From Pseudomonas baltica (GTDB taxonomy: Bacteria; Pseudomonadota; Gammaproteobacteria; Pseudomonadales; Pseudomonadaceae), in NCBI RefSeq assembly GCF_014235765.1, contig NZ_JACMYH010000005.1, positions 124,001 through 188,000 on the forward strand: a stretch of DNA of 64,000 nt. Reading direction: 5' to 3'. How positions within the stretch are numbered: the stretch's first letter is position 1; every line of letters starts with the position of its first letter. A model generated the notes under the pieces. That model was given only the letters and a program-made list of their open reading frames with translations. It was not told where the DNA came from and searched no databases. Of the stretch, positions 24,642 to 33,015 are shown in pieces. Made by a program: the position numbers and the translations under genes.

Positions 24642-25967
24642 CTAGGACTCGGCGCTCAGTTGGGTAGCAAAGCTCTCGACCGCGCCCAGCACGCGCTTCG
24701 CACCGTCCTGAATTTCGGTAATCACCGTGCCTGCCTGGTTCGCCAGTTGCAGGCCAGACTCGGCTTTGTGTTTGCCGGCGCCGATGGTGGCTACTGCACC
24801 GGTGGCCAGTTTCTGGTTCTGCTGCACCACGCTCTCGATCTCTGCAGTGGCTTGGGTCGTACGCGATGCCAGCTGCCGGACTTCATCGGCGACGACTGCA
24901 AAACCGCGACCCTGTTCACCGGCTCGCGCAGCTTCGATAGCGGCATTCAACGCCAGCAGATTGGTTTGCGCGGCGATTCCGCTGATCGTCTTGATGATGT
25001 TGGAAATGACCTGGCTCTGCTCGTCCAGCGCTTCGATGCCTTCGGCGGCGCTTTGCATGTGATGAGCCAGATCTTTCATCACTTCGACCGTCTCACGCAC
25101 GACTTGCGCCCCGCGCAGTGCAGTTTCATCCGTGCGCACCGACGTGTCGTACGCCACCGTGGCGGCTTCGGCGATGGCTATTTCACGCTCTACCATCTCG
25201 GTAATGACGGTAGCGACCTTCACCACCTTGTAGACTTTGGCATTGCCATCGCGGACCGGGTTGTAGGACGCTTCGAGCCACACATCCCGGCCCTTGCTGT
25301 CGATGCGTTTGAAGCGCTGGGCAACGAACTCCCCCCGGCGCAGCCGATCCCAGAACGCCTGGTACTCGCTGGAGTCGGCGATGTCGCTGCTGCAGAACAG
25401 CCGGTGGTGCTTGCCCTTTACCTGCTCCAGGCGATAGCCCATCGCCTGCAGAAACAGGTCGTTGGCGGTGAGCACGTGCCCGCTGAGGTCGAACTCGATC
25501 ACCGCAGTAGAGCGCAACAGTGCCTGGATGAAGTTCTCGTGGGCGCGAGAGGTTTCGATGGTATTGGTCAGGTCGCTTGCGTAGCAGGAGAATTTGAGCA
25601 ACGTGCCGTCGGTGGCGCGTACAGGGTGCATGATGACGCGCAGCCAGGTTTCGCCGCCGTCCTTGCGCAATAGCCGCCAGGCGCCACAGAAATGTTCGCC
25701 CTGCCGGATCGCGGTCCGCACCCGCGCATAGTGCGGGTCGCTGCGCACCTGTTCGGCAACGAGGCTTTCCAGCGGTTTGCCCGCCAGCTCGTCATTGCGG
25801 TATTGCAGCACTTCCTCGAAGTTGGCGTTCACGCCGAGAATGCACCCGCGAGGGTCGAGCCTCAGGTGGATGGTTTCTTCGTCCAGGCCCTGACGGATCT
25901 GCCTGACCATTGCCACTTCCTCACGCAAGGCGGCCATTTCGTTTTTCATGCGTTTGAAAGAGAACAT
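24642..25967 (-). CDS. Soluble PAS-PAS chemoreceptor (BdlA-like)
   Basis: A 441-residue receptor without transmembrane segments. A short helical N-terminus is followed by two PAS/PAC units (~30-145, LDPRGCILGVNANFEEVLQYRNDEL; ~150-265, FDLSGHVLTANDLFLQAMGYRLEQVKGK, with DVWLEASYNPVRD), then a short MCP signalling domain with AAQTNLLALNAAIEAARAGEQGRG. This is the architecture of P. aeruginosa BdlA, a biofilm-dispersion regulator. There is no HAMP domain. Whether it senses redox, haem or c-di-GMP-linked signals cannot be told from sequence. It sits between two paralogous DUF4398/OmpA operons on the same strand, with 222 bases and 157 bases of spacing, so it is probably a separate unit. Confidence 0.88.
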   Translation of the reverse strand: MFSFKRMKNEMAALREEVAMVRQIRQGLDEETIHLRLDPRGCILGVNANFEEVLQYRNDELAGKPLESLVAEQVRSDPHYARVRTAIRQGEHFCGAWRLLRKDGGETWLRVIMHPVRATDGTLLKFSCYASDLTNTIETSRAHENFIQALLRSTAVIEFDLSGHVLTANDLFLQAMGYRLEQVKGKHHRLFCSSDIADSSEYQAFWDRLRRGEFVAQRFKRIDSKGRDVWLEASYNPVRDGNAKVYKVVKVATVITEMVEREIAIAEAATVAYDTSVRTDETALRGAQVVRETVEVMKDLAHHMQSAAEGIEALDEQSQVISNIIKTISGIAAQTNLLALNAAIEAARAGEQGRGFAVVADEVRQLASRTTQATAEIESVVQQNQKLATGAVATIGAGKHKAESGLQLANQAGTVITEIQDGAKRVLGAVESFATQLSAES

Positions 25968-26082
25968 GTCGCAGGCCTCGGGTAGGGGAAGGGCACCTAG
26001 ATTATCGACCGCGCAGAACCATACTTAAGGCCAAGGCTCGCGAGCCTACCGCGCGTTCGTCGCTATGAAACGCCCGGGCATG

Positions 26083-26106
26083 AAAAACCCGGCGCGCAGG
26101 CCGGGC
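26083..26106 (-). terminator. Intrinsic terminator of the DUF4398/OmpA copy b operon
   Basis: On the minus strand CCCGGC and GCCGGG form a stem around CTGCGC, followed by TTTTT. It lies just past the stop of the OmpA copy at 26125. Confidence 0.8.
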
Positions 26107-26124
26107 TTTCCGAGGCATCGTGGA

Positions 26125-26937
26125 TCAATGCAGCGAAGCGCGGCTCCTGACCGGCTGGTTGTCGTTGGAAATGGTCACCTCTACCCGGCGATTCTGTGTC
26201 CGACCCGAAGCGTCGCCGTTGCTGGCAACCGGGTAGGCCATACCCAGCCCCTGAGCCACGATACGTTCGGCACCCACGCCCGTACGCACCAGCTGCACCA
26301 TGACGGCATTGGCGCGTCGCTGTGAAAGGGCCTGGTTGAAGGAAGCCGAACCCGTGCTGTCGGTATGCCCTTCGACGATGACCTTGCGGTCCGGGTTGTC
26401 GCGCAGGAACTGCGCCAGGCGGCCTATGTTGTCGTAGGCATTGGCGCGCAGCTCGGCTTGGCCCACTTCGAACAGTACGTCGCCGAAGGTCACCAGGCTG
26501 CCGCGCTCAGTCTGTGCCACGGCCATCACTTCGGCTGCGGGCTGCTTGGCATTGAGGCTTTCCTGCAGTTTCTTGATCTGCGCATCGCGAGCTTCCAGGC
26601 GGGCCTGCGCACGTAGCGCGGCGACACCCTGGATCGCGTGCTCGGCCGTGCGCAGTTCGATGGTGTGCTTGGCGACTTCGACACGCTGATTGCTCAGGTA
26701 GGCCAGATGACCCACGTGCTCATCGGCCTCGTTGGTGCGAGCGGCCGCTTCGGCGCGCTCCAGCCAGTCGGCGGCGTCCTTGGTCTCCAGGGCGGCCAAC
26801 TGTACCGACTTGGGGTTGCCCTGCAGGCCGGCGAAGTTGGCCTGGGCCTGCACCAGTTGCGGGTTGGGGGTCTTGGAGCAGGCAGCCAGCAGTACGACCA
26901 GCGCCGACAGGGCGGGCAACTTGAATGTGTTGTTCAC
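26125..26937 (-). CDS. OmpA-family lipoprotein with DUF4398 domain (copy b)
   Basis: A 270-residue paralog of the protein at 23158-23949: lipobox LLAAC, DUF4398 helical region (NPKSVQLAALETKDAADWLERAEAA), the same RDAQIKKLQESLNAKQ linker, and an OmpA domain with VIVEGHTDSTGS and LSQRRANAV. It differs by a 10-residue insert (PAAEVMAVAQ) after the linker. Both copies end in the shared tail RRVEVTISNDNQPV. It follows a DUF4398 lipoprotein by 42 bases. Expected in the outer membrane, contacting peptidoglycan. Confidence 0.92.
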   Translation of the reverse strand: MNNTFKLPALSALVVLLAACSKTPNPQLVQAQANFAGLQGNPKSVQLAALETKDAADWLERAEAAARTNEADEHVGHLAYLSNQRVEVAKHTIELRTAEHAIQGVAALRAQARLEARDAQIKKLQESLNAKQPAAEVMAVAQTERGSLVTFGDVLFEVGQAELRANAYDNIGRLAQFLRDNPDRKVIVEGHTDSTGSASFNQALSQRRANAVMVQLVRTGVGAERIVAQGLGMAYPVASNGDASGRTQNRRVEVTISNDNQPVRSRASLH

Positions 26938-26979
26938 GGTATTTTCCTGAATCTTGAAAGAAGAACGCGAAGGCCAGGC

Positions 26980-27384
26980 TCAAGAAGCAGCGCGCAGGCC
27001 TTCCTCGCGCAGGTCCTGAACGCCCTGGCGGGCATCGTCGACGGCGCGGCGAGCCTTGGCGGCCTGAGCCTTGCGCTCGGCCACACGGGCATCCCACTCA
27101 GCCTGCTCGGCGAGGCGCCGGGCTTCATCGTGGTGCTTGCGGTGCAGGGCGATTTCAGCGTTCTTGAGTTTGTCCTGGGCGGACTTCATTTCGATGGCGG
27201 CGAACTCGGTACCACCGGCGCTCACCGCCGCATTGACGGCCGACCGGCTCAGCGCATATTGCTCGACCGGTGCGTTGCTGGCACAGCCTGTCAGCACGAC
27301 ACCGGCAGCAAGGCACACAAGGGCTGTTTTCAGAGGGCCGAAAGACGACCGGACGCTGGATGTATTCACGCGATAGTGCTCCAT
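26980..27384 (-). CDS. DUF4398 lipoprotein (copy b)
   Basis: A 134-residue paralog of the protein at 23982-24395, with lipobox VLTGC and a helical DUF4398 domain (GGTEFAAIEMKSAQDKLKNAEIALHRKHHDEA). The bases TCCAATGGAG are conserved before both paralogs. The ATG at 27384 lacks a good RBS, whereas a GTG at 27369 has GGAG nine bases upstream and aligns with MNTR of the other copy, so the true start may be the GTG. It heads the second DUF4398/OmpA operon; its promoter must be in the AT-rich gap 27385-27624. Confidence 0.86.
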   Translation of the reverse strand: MEHYRVNTSSVRSSFGPLKTALVCLAAGVVLTGCASNAPVEQYALSRSAVNAAVSAGGTEFAAIEMKSAQDKLKNAEIALHRKHHDEARRLAEQAEWDARVAERKAQAAKARRAVDDARQGVQDLREEGLRAAS

Positions 27385-27624
27385 TGGACAGCGATTGATT
27401 GCTTCGTCCGCTATCCGCGGCACGCCGAATCGGGCTTGCCGCCGCGATGCGCAGCGGACGGATCGATGGCCATTTCCTGGCTCTTTTTTCCGAGTCTACA
27501 ATCGCTATGGAACACTATCCTATTGATTTATATGGTTTTATGCGTAGGGGCTGGCTTTTTTTTCTGGCTATTTGACCAAGCGTTTTATAAGTGTAGGAAT
27601 CTTCCTGAAGTTGCCAGTCCATGT

Positions 27625-27969
27625 TCAGTTCGCGGTGTCGTCCGCATCGTTTTTCAAGCGCCTAAGGTGTTCGCGCGACAGCGCCAGGAAACGCGGTGTT
27701 GCGCCGATGTCTTCGTACATGGGGTCGCCTTCTTCATCGGTAGCGATGACCTTGGTCCCCTTGACGTAGGGAAAGCTGCCTTCGAGCTCTTCGAGTGCCG
27801 CACCGATCAGCTCGCCCAACAGTTCCTGAGCGTGATGCTTGGGGTACATCTGGGTCAGCGCCGCCAGGCGTGCGGCCGACTCCATGTCCAGATGTATGTT
27901 GATACCCGTGTCGGTCAGTCGGCCCTTGGCGTTCTGTTCCCAATGCTCGGCCAGTTCATGAATCTTCAT
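27625..27969 (-). CDS. Conserved hypothetical protein (pilin-assembly-annotated family)
   Basis: A 114-residue cytosolic protein without signal peptide or membrane segment. The sequence (MKIHELAEHWEQNAKGRLTD start; ESAARLAALTQMYP) belongs to a small family conserved near ppc in Pseudomonas. I recall database names such as pilin assembly protein or type 1 pili tip component for this family, but nothing in the sequence supports a pilus role and no pilus genes adjoin it. It diverges from ppc with ~230 bases between starts. A much longer reading of this frame to 28437 would run antisense into ppc and is rejected. Confidence 0.8.
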   Translation of the reverse strand: MKIHELAEHWEQNAKGRLTDTGINIHLDMESAARLAALTQMYPKHHAQELLGELIGAALEELEGSFPYVKGTKVIATDEEGDPMYEDIGATPRFLALSREHLRRLKNDADDTAN

Positions 27970-28201
27970 AAATACCTCTTGCCCAGGTTGTTCACGCCCC
28001 CGTCCACCACGCTTGTCAGCCTCGGCTCGGCTGGGGCACTCTTTACTGTACAGCCGTCGTTGCATGGCAGTAGTTGTTGCGTACCAGTAGTTTGTAGAGC
28101 CATTTTTCCCGTGCTTGTTCAGTGGCCATGGCGATCGAATCACCGGTCGCGCCGCGCGGGCTGGAAGGGCACACCGTTTCCAAGCAATGGAGAAAATGCC
28201 G

Positions 28202-30847
28202 ATGTCCGATATCGATCTGCGCCTGCGCGAAGACGTGCACCTGCTGGGTGAATTGCTGGGCAATACCATCCGCGAGCAGTACGGCGACGCCTTTCTGGAA
28301 AAGATCGAGCGCATACGGCGTGGCGCCAAGGCAGACCGTCGGGCTGATCCGGCCGGTGATGCGGTCAGCGCCGAACTGCGCTCCAGCCTGGACGACCTCG
28401 GTGAGCAAGAGCTGCTACCCGTGGCCCGCGCCTTCAATCAATTCCTCAACCTGGCCAACATCTGCGAGCAATACCAACTGATCCGCCGTCGCGACGAGGG
28501 CCAGCCCGAACCTTTCGAAAACCTTGCTCTGGGTGAGCTGCTGGGGCGGTTGAAAAGCGCCGGGCACAGCCCTGAAGCCTTGGCGCAGCAGTTGCTGGCG
28601 CTGGATATCGAGCTGGTGTTGACCGCGCACCCCACCGAAGTGGCTCGCCGCACGCTGATCCAAAAGTACGACGCCATCGCTGCGCAGTTGGCCTTGCATG
28701 ACCACCGCGATCTCACCACCGCCGAGCGCAACGCGGTGCGCGAGCGCCTGCAGCGGTTGATCGCCGAGGCCTGGCACACCGAGGAAATCCGTCGTACCCG
28801 ACCCACGCCTGTGGATGAGGCCAAGTGGGGTTTCGCGGTCATCGAAAATTCGCTGTGGCAGGCGGTGCCCACCCACCTGCGCAAGGTCGACGCGGCATTG
28901 CAGGCTGCTACCGGCCAACGCCTGCCGTTGGGCGCTGCACCCATACGCTTCGCTTCGTGGATGGGCGGCGACCGCGACGGCAATCCGAACGTGACAGCCA
29001 AGGTTACTCGCGAAGTGCTGCTGCTGGCGCGCTGGATGGCGGCGGATCTGTTTCTGCGCGATGTCGACCAATTGGCCGCCGATCTGTCCATGCAGCAGGC
29101 CAGTGCGCCGCTCATGGCCCAGGCGTCCGACAGCCGCGAACCCTATCGCGCCGTGCTCAAGCAACTGCGCGAACGCCTGCGGGCCACGCGCAACTGGGCC
29201 CATGCCTCGCTGCCGGGCGATCAGCCCGGCGATGACCAGGTGCTGCAGGACAATCGCGAGCTGATCGAGCCGTTGCAGTTGTGCTTCGATTCACTGCACG
29301 CCTGCGGCATGGGCGTGATCGCCGATGGACCGCTGCTGGACTGCCTGCGCCGCGCCGTGACCTTCGGCCTGTTCCTGGTGCGCCTCGACGTGCGTCAGGA
29401 TTCGACCCGCCATCGCGCAGCGTTGAGCGAGATCACCGAGTACCTGGGGTTGGGTCGCTATGCCGACTGGGACGAAGAGGCGCGGGTCGAATTCCTCGTG
29501 CGCGAGCTCGCCAATCGCCGGCCCTTGCTGCCGACCTGCTTCGAACCCAGCGAAGACACCGCCGAAGTGCTGGCTACCTGCCGCGAGGTAGCGGCCGCGC
29601 CGGCTGCGTCGCTGGGCTCCTACGTGATCTCCATGGCGGGCGCCGCCTCTGACGTGCTGGCGGTGCAGCTTCTGCTCAAGGAGTCCGGGCTGCGTCGATC
29701 GATGCGCGTGGTGCCGCTGTTCGAAACCCTGGCCGACCTCGACAATGCCGGCCCGGTGCTCGAGCGCCTGCTGCAGCTGCCCGACTACCGCAGCTCGCTG
29801 CAGGGTCCGCAGGAGGTGATGATCGGCTACTCCGATTCGGCCAAGGATGCCGGGACCACCGCGGCCGCGTGGGCGCAGTACCGGGCCCAGGAAACCCTGG
29901 TGAACATTTGCCAGGCGCACGGCGTCGAGCTGTTGCTGTTCCATGGTCGCGGCGGCACCGTCGGCCGCGGCGGCGGTCCGGCCCATGCGGCCATTCTGTC
30001 GCAGCCACCAGGCTCGGTGGCGGGGCGCTTCCGCACCACCGAGCAGGGCGAAATGATCCGCTTCAAGTTCGGCCTGCCGGACATCGCCGAGCAAAATCTC
30101 AACCTGTATGTCGCCGCCGTGCTGGAAGCCACCGTGCTGCCGCCGCCGCTGCCCGAGCCTGCCTGGCGCACCGTGATGGACGAGTTGGCGGAGCAGGGCG
30201 TCAAGGCCTATCGGCAGGTGGTGCGCGAGAACCCGCACTTCGTCGAGTACTTCCGCCAGGCCACGCCCGAACAGGAGCTCGGTCGTTTGCCACTGGGCAG
30301 CCGTCCGGCCAAGCGCCGGCAGGGCGGCATCGAAAGCCTGCGCGCCATTCCGTGGATCTTCGGCTGGACCCAGACGCGGCTGATGCTGCCCGCCTGGCTG
30401 GGCTGGGAGGCGGCCCTGGGCGCAGCGCTGGCGCGTGGCCAGGCTGCACAACTGGCTTCGATGCGCGCCCACTGGCCGTTCTTCCGCACGCGCATCGACA
30501 TGCTCGAGATGGTGCTGGCCAAGGCCGATGCCGAGATTGCGGCGCTGTATGACGTGCGGCTGGTCGAACCCGAGCTGCAGCCATTGGGCGCGCAACTGCG
30601 CGACCTATTGTCGCAGTGTTGCGCGGCCGTGCTGGGCCTGACCGGGCAGACTCACCTGCTTGCGCACAGCCCGACGACCCTGGAGTTCTTCAGCCTGCGC
30701 AACACCTACCTGGATCCGTTGCATCAGTTGCAGGCCGAACTGCTGAAACGCTCGCGCGCCCGCGAAGCGGCGCTGGACAGCCCTCTGGAACAGGCCCTGC
30801 TGGTCACCGTGGCAGGCATCGCCGCCGGGTTGCGCAATACTGGTTGA
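28202..30847 (+). CDS. ppc: Phosphoenolpyruvate carboxylase
   Basis: Adds bicarbonate to PEP to form oxaloacetate, refilling the TCA cycle. The 881-residue enzyme has the catalytic LTAHPTEVARRT motif (His near 140), the ASWMGGDRDGNPNVT motif, the GYSDSAKDAG motif, and the Gly-rich FHGRGGTVGRGGGP loop, then QGEMIR and the C-terminal RNTG. Length is typical. The start at 28202 follows GGAG by nine bases and gives the usual MSDIDLRLREDV; an in-frame ATG at 28115 would add an unrelated 29 residues. A single gene, followed by a 265-base gap before adk. Confidence 0.97.
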   Translation: MSDIDLRLREDVHLLGELLGNTIREQYGDAFLEKIERIRRGAKADRRADPAGDAVSAELRSSLDDLGEQELLPVARAFNQFLNLANICEQYQLIRRRDEGQPEPFENLALGELLGRLKSAGHSPEALAQQLLALDIELVLTAHPTEVARRTLIQKYDAIAAQLALHDHRDLTTAERNAVRERLQRLIAEAWHTEEIRRTRPTPVDEAKWGFAVIENSLWQAVPTHLRKVDAALQAATGQRLPLGAAPIRFASWMGGDRDGNPNVTAKVTREVLLLARWMAADLFLRDVDQLAADLSMQQASAPLMAQASDSREPYRAVLKQLRERLRATRNWAHASLPGDQPGDDQVLQDNRELIEPLQLCFDSLHACGMGVIADGPLLDCLRRAVTFGLFLVRLDVRQDSTRHRAALSEITEYLGLGRYADWDEEARVEFLVRELANRRPLLPTCFEPSEDTAEVLATCREVAAAPAASLGSYVISMAGAASDVLAVQLLLKESGLRRSMRVVPLFETLADLDNAGPVLERLLQLPDYRSSLQGPQEVMIGYSDSAKDAGTTAAAWAQYRAQETLVNICQAHGVELLLFHGRGGTVGRGGGPAHAAILSQPPGSVAGRFRTTEQGEMIRFKFGLPDIAEQNLNLYVAAVLEATVLPPPLPEPAWRTVMDELAEQGVKAYRQVVRENPHFVEYFRQATPEQELGRLPLGSRPAKRRQGGIESLRAIPWIFGWTQTRLMLPAWLGWEAALGAALARGQAAQLASMRAHWPFFRTRIDMLEMVLAKADAEIAALYDVRLVEPELQPLGAQLRDLLSQCCAAVLGLTGQTHLLAHSPTTLEFFSLRNTYLDPLHQLQAELLKRSRAREAALDSPLEQALLVTVAGIAAGLRNTG

Positions 30848-31112
30848 GACTGGTGGTCGATCGGTGCAGCCGGGCAGCTGTCAGCTCGGGTGCAACCGAT
30901 TGGCGGTGATACCCGGTACAACCCCTGCAGGATGCCGTCCTCGGGGGCAGGTGCCTGCGACTTTCGGTGGCTTGTGTGCCCCGTGCCCGCTGTGTATCTT
31001 GATCAGCCTTTGGCCATCTTGCGGCCATCATTTTTCTTGGGAAGGGCTTCTGCCGTCAGCGCGGCGGAAGCAGATTCGACGACTATCTATAAAAATCGAG
31101 AGGAGCACATCG

Positions 31113-31760
31113 ATGCGCGTGATTCTGCTGGGAGCTCCCGGGGCCGGTAAAGGTACTCAGGCAAAATTCATCACCGAAAAATTCGGTATCCCGCAAATTT
31201 CCACGGGCGACATGCTCCGTGCTGCCGTCAAGGCCGGTAGCGAACTGGGCGTGCTGGCCAAGAGCGTCATGGACAGCGGTGGCCTGGTGTCCGACGACCT
31301 GATCATTGCCCTGGTCAAGGAGCGCATTGCCCAGCCCGACTGTGCCAACGGCTTCCTCTTCGATGGCTTCCCGCGCACCATTCCGCAGGCCGAAGCGCTG
31401 GTCACCAATGGTGTGGAGCTCGATCACGTTCTGGAAATCGCCGTCGACGACGAAGAGATCGTTCAGCGTATCGCCGGCCGTCGGGTCCATGAGGCATCGG
31501 GCCGGGTCTATCACACCGTCTACAATCCACCGCGCGAAGCGGGCAAGGATGACGTGACCGGTGAGGCGTTGGTGCAGCGCAAGGACGACACCGAGGAAAC
31601 CGTGCGTCATCGCCTCTCGGTCTACCACTCGCAGACCAAGCCCTTGGTGGCCTTCTACAACGAACTGGCGGCTGCCCATGGCAAGCCCAAGTGCAGCCAC
31701 GTCGAAGGCGTCGGTTCGGTCGCCGACATCACCGCCAAGGTGCTTGCCGCACTGAGCTGA
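31113..31760 (+). CDS. adk: Adenylate kinase
   Basis: Interconverts AMP + ATP with two ADP. The 215-residue protein shows the P-loop GAPGAGKGT (7-15), the NMP-binding STGDMLRAAV, the signature FDGFPRTIPQA, the LID domain (GRRVHEASGRVYHTVYNPP) without the four-Cys zinc site, and VYHSQTKPLV. It has the size of the long (E. coli-type) form. AGGAG lies six bases before the ATG. A perfect 9-bp hairpin (31821-31840) follows. Confidence 0.98.
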   Translation: MRVILLGAPGAGKGTQAKFITEKFGIPQISTGDMLRAAVKAGSELGVLAKSVMDSGGLVSDDLIIALVKERIAQPDCANGFLFDGFPRTIPQAEALVTNGVELDHVLEIAVDDEEIVQRIAGRRVHEASGRVYHTVYNPPREAGKDDVTGEALVQRKDDTEETVRHRLSVYHSQTKPLVAFYNELAAAHGKPKCSHVEGVGSVADITAKVLAALS

Positions 31761-31820
31761 GTGCTGGCATCCAGACGCCTGGCATCCACACACTGGGTGT
31801 CGGCCACTGCCTTGCCATGA

Positions 31821-31840
31821 ACGGCCCGCTTGCGGGCCGT
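31821..31840 (+). terminator. Hairpin after adk
   Basis: ACGGCCCGC and GCGGGCCGT form a perfect 9-bp stem with a TT loop. The following AGTTGTCTAT is only modestly T-rich. A TATAAT hexamer at 31848-31853, just beyond, could be the -10 box of tsaB, but I see no matching -35. Confidence 0.6.
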
Positions 31841-31883
31841 AGTTGTCTATAATCGCCTATTCCCCCTTGCTTGGACCCTTTCG

Positions 31884-32564
31884 ATGACCACCCTGCTGGC
31901 CCTGGACACTGCCACTGAAGCCTGTTCCGTTGCTTTGCTGCACGATGGCAAGGTGTCGAGCCACTATGAAGTGATCCCGCGCCTTCACGCGCAGAAGCTG
32001 CTGCCGATGATCAAGACCTTGCTGGCCGACGCGGGGGTAGCGCTGACGACCGTCGATGCAATTGCCTTCGGACGCGGCCCGGGCGCGTTCACCGGGGTGC
32101 GCATCGCGGTAGGGGTGGTCCAGGGCCTGGCGTTCGGTCTGGATCGTCCCGTGTTGCCAGTGTCCAACCTGGCCCTGCTGGCCCAGCGCGCTTGGCGCGA
32201 GCATGGCGTCGGCCAGGTAGCGGCCGCGATCGACGCGCGCATGGACGAGGTGTACTGGGGTTGCTATCAAGAGCGCGCCGGGGAAATGCGCCTGCAGGGC
32301 GAGGAAGGCGTATTCGCGCCCGAACGCGCCCAGCTACCGGCTCAGGCTTCTGGCGAATGGTTCGGCGCGGGCACCGGCTGGACCTATGCCGAGCGGATCG
32401 CTGTGGCCACTGTGGGGCGTGACGCCAATCTGCTGCCCCACGCACAGGACCTGCTCGAACTTGCGCGGTTTGCCTGGGCGCGTGGCGAAGGCTTGCCCGC
32501 CGATGGTGCCCAACCGGTGTATCTGCGTGACAACGTTGCCACACCGAAAAAGCCGCCGTTGTAG
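31884..32564 (+). CDS. tsaB: tRNA threonylcarbamoyladenosine modification protein TsaB
   Basis: A non-catalytic partner of TsaD in making t6A37 on tRNAs that read ANN codons. The 226-residue protein has an ASKHA-like N-terminal lobe: LALDTATEACSVAL, then HAQKLLPMI and the characteristic GRGPGAFTGVRIAVGVVQGLA. There is no ATPase metal site, as expected for TsaB. The start at 31884 is chosen because MTTLLALDTAT is the family start; the open frame extends back to 31830. Confidence 0.95.
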   Translation: MTTLLALDTATEACSVALLHDGKVSSHYEVIPRLHAQKLLPMIKTLLADAGVALTTVDAIAFGRGPGAFTGVRIAVGVVQGLAFGLDRPVLPVSNLALLAQRAWREHGVGQVAAAIDARMDEVYWGCYQERAGEMRLQGEEGVFAPERAQLPAQASGEWFGAGTGWTYAERIAVATVGRDANLLPHAQDLLELARFAWARGEGLPADGAQPVYLRDNVATPKKPPL

Positions 32565-32719
32565 TACGCTTCGTCGGCGTTCAAGCCTGTAGTGCGCATT
32601 TCATCGGCATAATCTGCCCTTGAGATAAAACTTTGCCGCAATGTGTGGTCTAGTGATCACTTGGGTCGCTGCACAATGCTGACGCGGCGGCGGCTTCTTT
32701 CGACGATCGAGTGAATCTG

Positions 32720-33013
32720 ATGCGTATCGATGGTGTTTCCTCCCAGCCTTATCCAATCAAGCGCAAGCCGCTTGCGGACAAGGCGCGGGTGCAGGAAACC
32801 GCCGACGATATCGAAGGCGAGTTCGAGGTTCCTGCGCAACCTACGCCCCAGCGCTCCCGCGCGCGTGGCACCAGCGTGCCGGCCCGCCAGCAGGATATGA
32901 TCTTTCCCCGCTCGATGAGCCGGCGTGCGGCCGACGCGCTGGGCATGTACCTGAGCACCCAGGGTTTCGTCGAATGGGACAATGAAGTCCTGGGCCTGGA
33001 TGTGCATATCTGA
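32720..33013 (+). CDS. Conserved hypothetical protein
   Basis: A 97-residue soluble protein of unknown function. The N-terminal two thirds are polar and Pro/Arg-rich (likely disordered, QPTPQRSRARG), and the last ~35 residues (RSMSRRAADALGMYLSTQGFVEWDNEVLGLDVHI) form a compact conserved-looking helix-strand unit. It lies between tsaB and the DUF72 gene; its stop is two bases before the DUF72 GTG, so the two are probably translated together. A GTG at 32711 is an alternative start. Confidence 0.75.
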   Translation: MRIDGVSSQPYPIKRKPLADKARVQETADDIEGEFEVPAQPTPQRSRARGTSVPARQQDMIFPRSMSRRAADALGMYLSTQGFVEWDNEVLGLDVHI

Positions 33014-33015
33014 CT

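Noticed and set aside
27425..27624. AT-rich stretch (runs of T, TTTATATGG) as a horizontally acquired fragment or small RNA
   Set aside because: It is 200 bases with no coding frame, hairpin or repeat; most simply the promoter of the DUF4398/OmpA copy b operon.
30848..30905. Hairpin after ppc (ATCGGT ... ACCGAT with internal CCGGGC/CTCGG)
   Set aside because: The stem is imperfect and no T tract follows; it could be chance or a Rho-type end. A transcript map would decide.
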